Assembly: GCA_012845835.1 (NCBI GenBank)
Contig: JABAKD010000005.1
Location: 4,354,655 to 4,418,654 of the forward strand
Direction: 5' to 3'
Source: Undaria pinnatifida
Lineage: Eukaryota; Sar; Phaeophyceae; Laminariales; Alariaceae
Length of the DNA: 64,000 nucleotides
Under the pieces are notes generated by a model. The model was not told the origin of the DNA. It worked only from the letters and a program-made list of their open reading frames with translations, and ran no database searches. Within the stretch, counting starts at the first letter, position 1, and each line of letters starts with the position of its first letter. The position numbers and the translations under genes were made by a program. Shown piece after piece: positions 9,701 to 18,819 of this stretch.

Positions 9701-12330
9701 ATGTTCGCGTTGTCGACATATAATGCATCATGACGCAACGGCAGGCAATCGTACATCAGGTCGCACGCCCTTGAAAAAACGGCGGCAGTTTGGCTGTACC
9801 GATCGGTCCTTACGGAAAGGTTTGTTGTTTCTGAAAAAACGCCTGCGATGCTTGGCGGTTTAGCTCTCGTTCGCCGTTTACCTTGCAAGCGAACATTTTT
9901 CGCGATTCCGCTATAATATTTTCGTATTACTGTTGTCCGGCCCACGGTACACTTATTTGGAACTTGTACTAGAAGTTGGGGCGGGGTAGTATTTTTAAGA
10001 GTATCTATTGCCAAGAGATCGAAAAGAATCTTAACCCCTTTACAACTGGAAATCCGTTTTTGGGGACCGAATTACATGTATTTATTTTAGTGAGGGGTTC
10101 GGGGGCTCTAAAGGGGTTAAGCGGTTGCCAGTTTCGTGGTATGTACCGTTTCGTTTCAAGCGCTGCTTCTGGTAAGGCGGCCTATCAAACAACAAAATGT
10201 TCGCCGTGACGATCAACGTTTATACTAAGGTATGGTGTCATACATGTTCATCTTCTCAACACAACCCCTTTTTTTGACTTGACAGAGCAGACGTTTTGGT
10301 GATGCCGGTCGTGTCAGTGATGTCCTTTGACGAAACGCCCGCGCCAACTTTTTCGCAAGATACAAGTACCGATCGATGTTTTTTGGTAATATCTTACTTG
10401 TCAACTTTCGTCAGGACGACTGCGGCGAGTGGGTGACCGCTCTCTGCGAGTACGGCGACGGCGGCTGCCCTGACACCTCGGGAACCTACGGCGTCTCGAT
10501 GCCCGAGCCGATGGATGACAGTTCCGGGTCTGGATACAAGGTGCGAGTCGCTGACGCGGCGGACGAGTCCAACATGGACTGCTCCGCGGAATTCACCCTG
10601 GTGGCTTCCGAGTCGGACTCGGACGAAGACAACACCCGCCACTTGTACGTCACGTCTCCGGAGGAGGGCGACTTGGCGTTCGCCGGCGAGGAGTACACTG
10701 TTGAGGTGAGTCAGCGGTGGGCTTTTCATGGCGCAATCGACGGATGGATGAGCCTACACAGCATATAAGCTCTGAACCCTCGCGCACACTTTGTTTTTTG
10801 CGCCCAACGGGGGCGGATAAAACAACTAGTTTACAGGGTGTGTAACGCTATCGGGCGTGACTGTTCGGGTGTGAAACTGGTAGTTGGGTGTGGCTACGTT
10901 GTCTTGGCTGGGCTTTGCCGCGTCGGTAGTAGTTTTTCGTGCGTTGTTTCACGAGCAGATGCTGCTGGAATGCTGTGGCTTCAAAATTTGGTCTTGCATT
11001 GTTTGGTCATTTCTGTTGATCAAAAATTGTTACCTGAAATTCCCAACAGTGGAATAACGCACGTAGTAGGGGAGAAACAGGAACAAATATTCCTGGCAAT
11101 TATAATAGATGCAGCTTCAATTTTTATCTCTACGAACTCCGTGTATGTGCTGCGCATGCACACCAGGTAACAAAGCTGAGAGATCTAGCTCGAATTTTGT
11201 CTCTCCTATTTCCGCGTGTGTGCTGCCTATGTACACCAGGTAACGAAGCTGCAGCAGTACAGTACGGCGAATGTCTTCCGTTTTCTTTCCTGAAACATCT
11301 CATTTTCGACCTTCGTTTTTTACCACGAACACGACCTATTGCAGTTCGACTACAACGACGGCGAGGGCTCCAAGATCGGACGCTTCAGCATCGACCTCTA
11401 CCTGGCTTCCGGCAGCAGCGACTGTGGAACGTGGGTCACCTCCATCTGCGACAAAGCGAGCATCGGCTGCAAGGACTCAAGTGAGTCGCTGATACCGCGG
11501 AAACATCGCTATGAACGGACGATACGCTGGCATCGTTTCGTGCAAAATTCGTTTGTTGTCAACTTGAAGCACGGTTTACTCCCCGCGCGAAGTCCCGTTT
11601 CCTAAGTTCTTTTTTTCTTGTTCACATGCGCGGTCCAGCTAATACGTGTACGTAATCCTGTTTATTTCCCTCAATCAAGGCTAATACTTTTGATGGCTGC
11701 CCTCCTTTTGCGTTTGTCGCAGTAACGAAGTCTAACCGCTGTGTAGTAATCTTTTGCGCTAAGCCTGTTGTTTAGTGGCTTGTATTTTCTCCTTTGACGC
11801 GCTTACGATAGCAGTAGCACTTTCGTCGGAAATGGTTTCTGAATGGCGGAGCTCAAATCATCGGAAACAGGCAATTTTTTTTGCGTGGTTCTCGTGTGTA
11901 CCGAGGTCAAGGGTTTTCTCATCCGGTAGCGCAGCAGTTTTTTTTTTGTCCGAATCAGTTTTTTCGGGAGAGGTGTTGAGCTCCCAAATTTAGGAGTAGT
12001 ATTAGAGAAAAAAGCGCTGCACCTCTTTCGTAGCAGCCGTCCTTTATTCTCACGCACCAAGTCTCACTTCCTTCTTCACCCACGATACGTTATGTCCCCG
12101 GCTTTTTTTTTTGCATGGTTCGTCAACAACCCTTCACAACACCGACGACAGTGGGCGACTACGATGTCGTGCTCCCCGAGGAGATCGCCAGCGGCGAGTA
12201 CAAGATCCGCGTCGGGCTCTTCGAAGACGAGGAGCTGTTCGGATGCTCCGGCACGTTCGAGATCGTCAGCGACGACGACGACGTCTACAGCTACACCTTC
12301 GAGACCTTCGACGGGTCGGACTGGCGATAA
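2445..12330 (+). CDS. Secreted protein with two tandem Kre9/KNH-like (Ig-type) domains, five exons
   Basis: Spliced model: 2445-2548, 3023-3104, 10415-10705, 11345-11480, 12152-12330, giving 792 nt and 263 residues ending in TAA. All four junctions are in phase, with donors GTGTGG, GTGAGA, GTGAGT, GTGAGT and AG acceptors. Residues 1-19 are a signal peptide (Arg near the start, a V/A-rich core, then ANA-IEVVSP). The two repeats share the layout of the Kre9/KNH N-terminal domain: V(V/T)SP..G..., then YTVE, then IDLY, then DCG(E/T)WVT..C, then (G)Y(K)(V/I)RV..., and end near C(S)(A/G)(E/T)F. Regularly spaced cysteines suggest disulphides. In fungi this family is tied to cell-wall beta-glucan assembly; a wall or extracellular-matrix role here is inference. 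No GPI-anchor hydrophobic tail is seen. The acidic C-terminus (SDDDD) is unlike the usual Ser/Thr-rich tails. The ATG is preceded by AAAA and has no competing upstream in-frame ATG. Confidence 0.8.
3023..3104 (+). CDS. KNH-like gene, exon 2 (core of domain 1)
   Basis: It follows the acceptor CCGTAGCAG and ends at GAGGAG before GTGAGA, in phase 0. It encodes YTVEWTGTG and IDLYYCGDSCEE, which align with YTVE and IDLY of exons 3-4. An upstream AG three bases earlier is an alternative acceptor. Confidence 0.8.
3912..4015 (+). mobile_element. Family A retroposon, copy 2 (5' part degenerate)
   Basis: It carries GACTGGAGCCTGTCCTGTG, GATTCTGCGAGTTTATGTG and an AAC-rich tail. It is preceded by a TAAAAA microsatellite and, at about 3584, by GGCATGAATTG, a landmark of element L. 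This could be the end of a further L copy. Confidence 0.5.
4512..4620 (-). mobile_element. Family A retroposon, copy 3 (diverged)
   Basis: On + it reads (TTG)n, then TTTTCTCACATTAACTC, GAGTCCGTGGTCACAC and a C-run. This is the reverse complement of the family A 3' half; the 5' half has drifted. Confidence 0.45.
5303..5433 (-). mobile_element. Family A retroposon, copy 4
   Basis: The minus strand runs from TTTTTTTCCTCGGGCGGTCC through CTGGAGCTTGTCCTGTAACC to an (AAC)n tail. The 5' end agrees with copies 1 and 5, so about 115 bp is probably the full length rather than a random truncation. Confidence 0.55.
5485..5645 (-). repeat. Dispersed repeat family B, copy 2
   Basis: The minus strand carries TTTCCAGCTTCTGGACAAG, GTCACAGGTGTCGTCCC and TCGCATGGGGTTCAGCAATC in the family order. 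Confidence 0.6.
6430..7000 (-). mobile_element. Retroposon L, second copy, interrupted by a family A insertion
   Basis: The minus strand gives the TC-rich 5' part (about 7000-6870), CTGCGTATGCGTAGTGATA (about 6850), the GGTGGCAAG landmark (about 6795), GGAGGCGTGAATTG (about 6535), CTGGAGCCTTGATAATG and a TTG/CAA tail (6440-6485). The order matches 214-760. The element is split by a + strand family A insertion at 6630-6745. Confidence 0.55.
6630..6745 (+). mobile_element. Family A retroposon, copy 5, with 11-bp target-site duplication
   Basis: The insert runs from TTTTTCCTGGGG to the end of (AAC)n. It is bounded by the direct repeat TACGTCGCACT at 6619-6629 and 6746-6756. The length (116 bp), simple-repeat tail and variable-sequence duplication indicate target-primed reverse transcription. 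No open frame is present, so it must be mobilised in trans. Confidence 0.75.
7975..8175 (+). repeat. Direct repeats with AATACGCRATACGAGCGA
   Basis: TAAGGTGCGCCAATCAATAC (about 7982) and TAAGGTGCAGCAATACGC (about 8101) are 120 bp apart. A third AATACGCAATACG lies at about 8148. Confidence 0.55.
8615..8810 (+). repeat. Tandem duplication, about 110-bp unit, in the KNH-like intron 2
   Basis: TCTGTTTTGAGCAAAATTTT (8621) and TCCGTTTTGAGCAAATTTTT (8731), each followed by TTTCAGGGTTCT and GGCGAAT. Confidence 0.7.
9230..9550 (+). mobile_element. TIR element family H, copy 1 (old, carries nested MITE)
   Basis: GGGTGCACCACATTTTTTTC, GTCCTTCATTCGAGGGATTG, TTTCCGACGATCTGGGG, then the nested MITE, then AAGGAGCCCGGTCC. 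Terminal repeats are largely lost. Confidence 0.5.
9399..9496 (+). mobile_element. TTAA MITE, copy e, diverged, nested in element H
   Basis: GGGTTGACCC at the left and GCGTTAAGGAGCCC at the right bracket CTCCCTATACTAATTCCAAG and ACGGGTTTCCAGTTGTAAA. It occupies the same TTAA of family H as copy d. Confidence 0.6.
10031..10120 (-). mobile_element. 82-bp TTAA-flanked MITE, copy a
   Basis: The element at 10035-10116 starts CCCCTTTACAACTGG, ends GGCTCTAAAGGGG, and is flanked on both sides by TTAA (10031-10034, 10117-10120). Terminal CCCCTTT/AAAGGGG repeats plus TTAA duplication are the hallmark of piggyBac-type transposition. There is no coding capacity, so it is non-autonomous. Confidence 0.75.
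10415..10705 (+). CDS. KNH-like gene, exon 3 (end of domain 1, linker, start of domain 2)
   Basis: It follows the acceptor TTTCGTCAG and ends at GTTGAG before GTGAGT. It is 97 codons, phase 0 at both ends. It carries DCGEWVTALC, the GYKVRV strand, an acidic linker (SESDSDEDN) and the opening strands of domain 2 (YVTSPEEGD, EEYTVE). Confidence 0.85.
11115..11255 (+). repeat. Tandem duplication next to exon 4 of the KNH-like gene
   Basis: GTGCTGCGCATGCACACCAG and GTGCTGCCTATGTACACCAG, each followed by GTAACRAAGCTG, are about 73 bp apart in the intron just 5' of exon 4. Confidence 0.6.
11345..11480 (+). CDS. KNH-like gene, exon 4 (core of domain 2)
   Basis: It follows ACCTATTGCAG and ends one base into a codon before GTGAGT. 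It encodes FSIDLYLASG and DCGTWVTSIC, matching the domain 1 segments split over exons 2 and 3. The two domains therefore arose by internal duplication but differ in intron position. Confidence 0.8.
12152..12330 (+). CDS. KNH-like gene, exon 5 (end of domain 2, stop)
   Basis: It follows the acceptor CGACGACAG and ends at the TAA after SDWR. It encodes GEYKIRV, the last cysteine (GCSGTFE) and the acidic SDDDD tail. The junction codon becomes ATG (Met). Confidence 0.8.
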
Positions 12331-12496
12331 ACATATGGTGCATCTCGAAAAAGGAAAAGTGGTTGTAGGCGATAGGAGATGGATGCAATATGCACGGGTG
12401 TCCGGGAAGGACTCGCCGTGATTATGGCAGCGGTGCCATTAGTCGTGTTGGGCGCCGCTGTGTGTCGTGGTTGTTCTCACACATTCAACCTTGTAG

Positions 12497-12577
12497 ATCG
12501 TCAGCGACGGGGATGGTGACCCAAGCTACCCCCTTGGCGGTGTCGGGGGAGGGTCTTTGACTAGCGACAAACACTGA
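12497..12577 (+). pseudogene. Decayed or alternative copy of the KNH-like terminal exon
   Basis: After the acceptor-like CTTGTAG comes ATCGTCAGCGAC, identical to a segment of exon 5 (inside FEIVSD). It continues in the same frame as GDGDPSYPLGG to a TGA at 12575-12577. It could be a leftover of a tandem duplication or an alternative 3' exon. Around 12660-12800 the + strand reads SCDWNLVSCCDGG, faintly like the DCG.WVT..C motif, so more of the duplicate may survive. Confidence 0.5.
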
Positions 12578-13429
12578 TGCCGTTAGAACCGGTTGTGAGG
12601 GAAGTATTCACAGATACAACTGGAATTGGTTGCGCAACGGTGGGAATTATTGCAGGTACCACGTCGGGAGCGTTGGTTTTCCGCTGGCTCAAGATAGCTG
12701 CGATTGGAATTTGGTGTCTTGCTGCGATGGTGGCAGTGCCTCTTTTTCACGCTGTAACCTCGGTTACGGGCGATATTTCCTTGCTTCTCCTGCGTTCGTC
12801 ACGGAAAATGCCATGATACAGATCGTCGTTGTTAGAATTTAATGCTATTATGCGGTCAATATTTTTCGCGCTCAAAAATAAATCGATGGCCAACATTTTC
12901 CCGCTCTAGGCTACTACTCGGGTAGTCAACATTTTATCTCTCCTGCTTATTTTGGCTTGTGTGAAGAAGTGGGTGTTTTTTCTCGCTTGCACTTTTGGTA
13001 CGCCTAATTTAAGCTCCCGGTGGAGCCTGAGGGGTATATTGGCCAAATATATGGCCCGAAGGGCGGTTGCTAATCCCGCAAGCACTACGCCAAAGTGTAA
13101 AACACGTCGTCGTCACGCGCGTGCGCGTCTCAGACAAATCATGTGGCAATTTTTGCTTTTTACCGACGCGTCCACTCACACTTGGGAGAAGCGCGAAGTA
13201 ATATATATCTATGTTGCGAAAGTTAGTTTACGCGTTTGATTTTTCGTGCATCATATGTGCGGATTTGTGTATCCGTATTGCATTTTCAGTTCTTCCTGTG
13301 CGGATAATATTGTATACTTCATTTCATGTGGCGCAACGTTGGTACAACCGCCATGGTTTTTGGTTGCTTCCGATCTATCCTTTTCCCTTGCGGAGTGGAG
13401 TAGCGGGCGTTGCCGCAAGCAACATCCTG

Positions 13430-13590
13430 TCTAGTTACACTGCAGCGTCGTACCAGGCTCTGATGATGTCGCGTTTGCCAAGGTTGTTTCGGTTCCTGAA
13501 TGTACGCCATCGTGTCTAGTTAGGTTGCAGCGTCGTACGGCGCCCTTTTATGCTGTCGCGTTTGCGGAGGTTGCTTAGGTGCCTGAGTCT
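13430..13590 (+). repeat. Tandem duplication, 86-bp unit
   Basis: CTAGTTACACTGCAGCGTCG at 13430 and CTAGTTAGGTTGCAGCGTCG at 13516 begin the two units. Each continues with GTCGCGTTTGC and TTCCTGAAT or a variant. Confidence 0.7.
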
Positions 13591-14017
13591 ACTGCAAGCG
13601 CTGGTTTGAGACCGCAGCAGCAGGTTTACCGGTTTGCAGTAGCTTGTGTCAATCGGGCAGGACGTGGTCAGGCACCCTAAAGACAGGGCAGTACGTCTCA
13701 CGCCGATCGTAGTTGACATCGTTTTGTTTTAGGTTTTACTGCGACGTGCATGATGACTTTGTAGCGGTTTTTCCTGTTTTTTAAACCTTAAGTCGGCAAT
13801 ATCAGTATTCACTTGGTAATATTAGCTTCTTGCCTCGGCAATAATATAGAGCTTTCACTCGGTAATAGCGTCTCTTAGAGACGGCCGTCCTGGTGTTGAG
13901 TCACTTGTGATTTCTAGTTTTGTAGCAGCAAGTCCTAGATACTGCGGATCGATAACACGTGCTGATGTTGTTTAGGGCCGGTTCGTTTTGCTTGATCGCA
14001 AGGCCCCCTGTCGTATG

Positions 14018-14345
14018 TGTCACGTGAAGTTCGATTTTGTTTCGGGTTCTTGCTGTTTTGCGTGAATCTTTGTCGCTCCGGATCCTTAAATCTAGCAGCC
14101 AAACGCTGCTTTGCTATAATCGAAAAACCTATCGATAAAAAGAACGGGGTCATACTACGTGCTGACTTGGCGTGCGTCGTAGGTCATGCCTTGCTGCTGT
14201 TTGTAGCCGACTCACGTGCTTTTTTGTTGTGTTTAGTTCAGCGTCACTGCGAGGTCTCGTATTGTTCTATTGCACGTGAAGTTCAATTTTGGTTCGGGTG
14301 CTTGCTGTCTTGCGTAAATCTTGGTCGCTGAGGATCTTTATCCTA
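14018..14345 (+). repeat. Diverged tandem duplication, about 253-bp unit
   Basis: CACGTGAAGTTCGATTTTG (14021) and CACGTGAAGTTCAATTTTGG (14274), each followed by TTCGGGT, CTTGCTGT and CTTGCGTAAATC-like sequence. No coding sense. Confidence 0.6.
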
Positions 14346-15726
14346 TTGGCTAAAACGACATACCTGGTAATTTTTATCATAACCCCTTTTCGGTATCGAT
14401 GATGTGAGCTGGTCGCTTGGTGGTGACATGCTATTGACCAGACCGCCATCGTTTTCTTCCAAACACCACGACCGGAAACCTTTCTCGCTATGTTTGGATA
14501 CCGCCCATGTGGCGTACCTGGTACCATTCAAGAACTACGCCGGACCGTCACCAAACCTCTGGTCTGTATCCGTCACTAAGTAAGGTTTGACCAGGCCAGC
14601 GGACAACCAGGGCGTAATCGATTATGATCGCCGATCACTCTTAAAAGTTCCCATCTAGGAGGAGACCAAGGGTGGCCCCCACGAAGTCTGCATGCGTTTC
14701 ATGTGCCACACCCCCTTCCACGCCAGTGATCCTCCATCTTCTTCGTCCGCAAAAAAGTTCCCGTTCCCTAAATGTAGACGAAGTCGCTTCCCTGCGCCCA
14801 CCAGCCTTGTATCGCACGGGGGCAACTTTGTGGCGCCGTTCGTCGATGTACACACGTCCCGGATGAACGAAGTTCAACGCGTCGGAGATAGATACCACTG
14901 TTCGACTGTGGTCAGCCCTGCCTTCTACTCGGAGTTCCCGCCCTTGCGGGTCTGCGAGCGAAATGTAGGATGAACTTGTCCCAGCAATGCCGGTTCGGGG
15001 GGTCCCAAAGACCACTCACTCCTAACGAAAACACGCCCGTCTTTCCTCGGGCTTTTACTCCCTCGTCCCTGCTATCAATTTAAAGGGGAACCCAAGTCTC
15101 TTTAGCGTGGGTTAGATCGCTGTCTACAGGCTGTGGGTCCTGGTTCACCTCGTGCGCTCTTGCTTGGAGACAGATGCACGCGTGTCGCGTCTCCATGTCG
15201 ATTGCACCGCGGCAGGGTCATCTATATTGTCACTGCATGCTCCTCAATACGACCTTCATAACACGAACTAACTCCCGATCCAAGGACGCACAAACTCTCT
15301 TTCGGGTGCAGCACTGCGGCGAGTCCGTTGACCGCGCACGAAGGCATGCCGTGGCTACTTCCCCTTGAGGAATTCCCAAGTCGTAGCGAGCCTTGGCGAA
15401 GGCCTTGGTCTCCTTCCCCGCCGGGGTCGTCCTGTCCCGGCGGGCAAACCATCCCTGGTGGCCAGTCCAGAGCAGCTGTGAGGGCGGCGTCGCGCCCCTG
15501 GTTGCCCCACTCGTCTAACCTCCGCTGGGGTTTCCGTATGTGCGTGGTAAACGGGTCATGCACAGCTATCATAGCATGTTGGCTTCTGAGCGATTTTGGA
15601 CCGAGTCTCCCTCTGTGCCAAGGTACCACGTTCCAACCAAGATTCGGACACGATGCATGCCATCGCTTCCTTCGGGAAACCCCTCATCCCAAGGGCACGG
15701 TAGTGGGGCCACGTTTGGGGCATTTT

Positions 15727-15915
15727 TCTGCAATGGCTCGGGGTCACTCGCGCGAGCGACCGCCTTGTGTTCCTTGGTGGTCTTGAGCTTTAGTGCCGTC
15801 AATTTTTTCGCGATAGTATGAATTCGCAACGGAAGGGTATGCTACGCGCTGCGTTAAAGAAAATGCCTAAAGTACCAAGATGTCCGTGAGGTACAGAGTC
15901 ACTCGTGCAAGTGGT
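15727..15915 (+). repeat. Palindrome-bounded element P, copy 1
   Basis: The first palindrome is GGTCACTCGCGCGAGCGACC (15742-15761). Then come GTTCCTTGG, GCTACGCGCTGCG and GTGAGGTACAGAGTCACTCG, ending in a second palindrome-like GTCACTCGTGCAAGTGG (about 15898). Confidence 0.6.
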
Positions 15916-17199
15916 GAAAACCCGGAAGTGTGGGCCAAAAAAAAGAAGTCAAAATGGGGGTATGATACTACAATATACCGCACGTGGCCATGGTCCTCAT
16001 GTGTGTCGAACTTCCCCCGGCCTACCTTCAAACTGAGCGGCAATGCTCGCGTTAGGGAGCCCCCTCGTCATTCGGCCATCTACAGGGCCGGTTAGGTCTG
16101 CGGGAATCTCCGACAATATCCCTCCCTTGCCCTCAACACAGGAAGGCGTTCGCCTCGCTTCCGCCGACGGCAGCCTCAACACTCCCGCCCCCGTAGAAAT
16201 GCTTGACTGGGCTTGCTGGTGAGGTTGCTATGTCGGCCGAGTTGTCGGGCACCCATCCTGAACAATCGATTGTGCTTCCACCGCTCCTGGTATCTCGGAG
16301 AACTTCTCGCACGGTCACTTAGCCCCGACGTCTGCCCTCCTCCATACACACACGTGGAGGGAGACCCCCGTATCCAGGGCCCTTTTGAGGTGAATTACTT
16401 TCTGCCCAAGGGATACGACGACAGTGATGGCCGCCGCTTGCTCGTCCGCCATGATGGTGGAGCAGAGCGCAAGCTGGTTCGCCCTTCCATGCTTTACTAC
16501 CCGCCTTGCCCGCCCCAGCGCGTGATTTGATTTTCGAATCGAAACATCAACCGTCGCGTCGCCTTTTTCTTCGGCACAGCGGACGTTGATTCTTCCCAAA
16601 TAGAAATGCCATCCGCCGTCGGGCCGTGCCCTTTCGACGCTAGCGCCCCGGGGTTGAAGGGGTTGACCACGATGCCCGTGTCGTCGTCTGGCTCCGGCCG
16701 GAGGAGGGAAATAAATTTCGCTGTACTCGTGTTGGCCGTGACCCCCTCAAGGATGAGATATATATATACTCCGGAGTATATATATTCGAGGTATTCAAAT
16801 GTTTCGGCCGTTCATCACCCAAACCCCTCTCGAATTATCTCCAGTCCCAGCCCCGACTCCAGACAAAACCTAGGCGGCCCCAGGGGGTCTCCCGATTGGA
16901 CACTGGAACAAGCGATCTCCCTTCTCCCCGTTGCGCCCACCTGCAAACCTGTGTCCGCCGGTATTGTACCACGTCACTTGACCACTAATCGGCGTGGGTG
17001 CTGACGCGCAGACGGTCATCTCCACAAGAAGAGCCGCCGCTCTTTCGACTATATTCAATACGTCGGAGCAGTCAGTGATGCCCAATCAGTTTCCTGTCTC
17101 GTACAAGCGTTCGCGCCCACGGTCCCACGCGCTTGATGATCATTTCGCTTACTGTCACAACCGTAAAATGTTCAGTCTAATCTTTGGTTAATCTCTCGA

Positions 17200-17476
17200 T
17201 TATCCTCCTCCAAAAAAGGGGACCGCTGGTTGATAGCTCCTGCCGCGATGCGCCTGCTTTTTTGTCATGTCCATGAACACTGGCCACATTGTTCCCATCC
17301 AGCGCAGGGAGTCTCCATCGCACGATAACTGCCAGAACAAGTCCGGTAGGAACGCGTCCGGCTCGTCGATGATTCTCCGCCAGGCGGCTGCCATGCTTCG
17401 GCCAAAGGGCTCCCAACCTATACCGGTGTAGATGACGGGATGCAGATGGATGGCCGCCGTTCCGCGCGCCGATAGG
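17200..17476 (-). pseudogene. Best-preserved ORF segment of the decayed region (about 92 codons)
   Basis: An open frame ending in TAA at 17200-17202. It is rich in Trp, Phe and Asp (LFWQLSCDGDSLRWMGTMW), ends FFGGG, and has no in-frame ATG at its left limit. Upstream the frame is broken near 17476, and protein-like sequence continues in another frame toward 17700. Such composition is unlike random intron sequence here. Confidence 0.4.
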
Positions 17477-18172
17477 GAGCATCAGGAACCACTGACATCG
17501 GAGAACCGCCGGCATGCACGCTCATCATCCGAGCGTCACCGGGAAGCACACCTATTCTCTACCTGCTGTAGACAGCGCTCTCCATTACTGCCGTCGCAAC
17601 GGGCGCGAAAACGGTAGTGTGGCCGTCGAACGGGAACGTAATTACCGGCGTGACCCACATCCCCCCGTTGCCTGCTGGGTGCGGCTCTACTAGACGGGTG
17701 CGTGCTGCTACGGGCATCCCTCGCGCGTGGTGAACCGCTGACGATGTTCGAGTTTCTCTTTTCTTTCGAAGCTGTCTGGGCTGTTTCCCGTTGGCTCGAG
17801 TCCTCTCGTATTTCCATCAGCCGTGGGCGCATAAGGAAACAAACGCCACTCTGTACCGAAGCGAGCCTCTGTTGACTGTTGATCCGGCCGCCCGACGACT
17901 AAATCACGGCCGGCATCACGCGCTGGACTAATCTCCGGCGGGGGCAATTTTGACGTCGTCGAGTCCCGGTTCGGCCGGTGCCCTTCCACGACATGTGGTT
18001 GAGGCTGTCAAGCACGTAAGCGCCTTCTAATTTAGGTATAACACGTTTTTACCTTGTTACCAATCGTTACCCTGCATGCGCTCTCCATGGAAACATCGTC
18101 GAACGCTGGCCCTGCACACAGGCTGCTCGGCACTTCGCCTTCCTCCGGCACCTCGTGTGAATCCTTAGAGCC

Positions 18173-18416
18173 ATCCCACGGTAGGGTTGCATCCGAAAGT
18201 CCCTGAGCTCCTCACATGAGGAGCTCAATATCTCACTCGAAAAATGACTTCGAAGGCGTTCGGTCGCACAACCCGACCAAGCTTCTATGCCTTAGTCCAA
18301 AACCAAAATGCACTCGTGAAATTGCTTGGTTGACCGGCAGTTCCTCACATGAGGAACTCAATCGCCCAGGGACGTTTTAGCGCAAAACGTGCAACCCCTA
18401 ACCCCTACCGTGGGAT
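18173..18416. mobile_element. TIR element with two internal hairpins
   Basis: It begins ATCCCACGGTAGGGTTGCA and ends in the inverse with a small insertion (CCCCTACCGTGGGAT). Inside are two perfect short palindromes, GAGCTCCTCACATGAGGAGC (about 18208) and AGTTCCTCACATGAGGAACT (about 18339). No other copy was seen in the window. Confidence 0.55.
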
Positions 18417-18510
18417 GACTCCTTGCCGGGTAAATTTCGTCTGGTAAAATCGTCCAACTCGGCGTCGAGACTAGCCAGGTGCTCTTTTAGTACGTGAGAT
18501 CCATCGTAGG

Positions 18511-18804
18511 ACGAGTGCTACGATCGGAGCTCTAGGTGAATCATGATATTTTTCTAATACTGCGCCCCTCAATTTAGGAGGTTAAAAGACATGTCCTTAG
18601 TATCCCAAGAGCCGATTGTTGAAGAAAAATAAACCTGCGATGGTCCCGGATGAAAAAAAAAGCATGGTCTAGGTACACGACGTGAAAATCGTTTTTAAAA
18701 AAATTGCCTACGATTTCCGACGATTTTTTTGTTAAGAAGCCCCGTCATTAGAGAACCATTGAGGCCAAAACTAAAGTATACCTCTATCGTAGCACGCGTC
18801 GTAG
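18511..18804 (+). mobile_element. TIR element family H, copy 2
   Basis: GAGTGCTACGATCGGAGC at the left, TTTCCGACGATTTTTTTG and AAGAAGCCCCGTCATTAG inside, and ACCTCTATCGTAGCACGCG at the right. Confidence 0.6.
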
Positions 18805-18819
18805 AGGGACTCTCATGTG

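Larger units (their letters stand above)
14641..17990 (-). pseudogene. Long decayed coding region, minus strand, family not recognised
   Basis: On the minus strand, stretches with protein-like composition follow one another in changing frames. Examples are GGMWVTPVITFPFDG near 17660, PVIYTGIGWEPFGRS near 17430, WRRIIDEPDAFLPDLFWQL near 17370, LEGVTANTSTAKFISLLRP near 16740, and VSISDALNFVHPGRVYIDE near 14880. Stops and frameshifts separate them. Element P copy 1 (15727-15915) is inserted in the middle. It may be an old transposon or an integrated-element gene; no catalytic motif was recognised, so no function is given. Confidence 0.4.
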
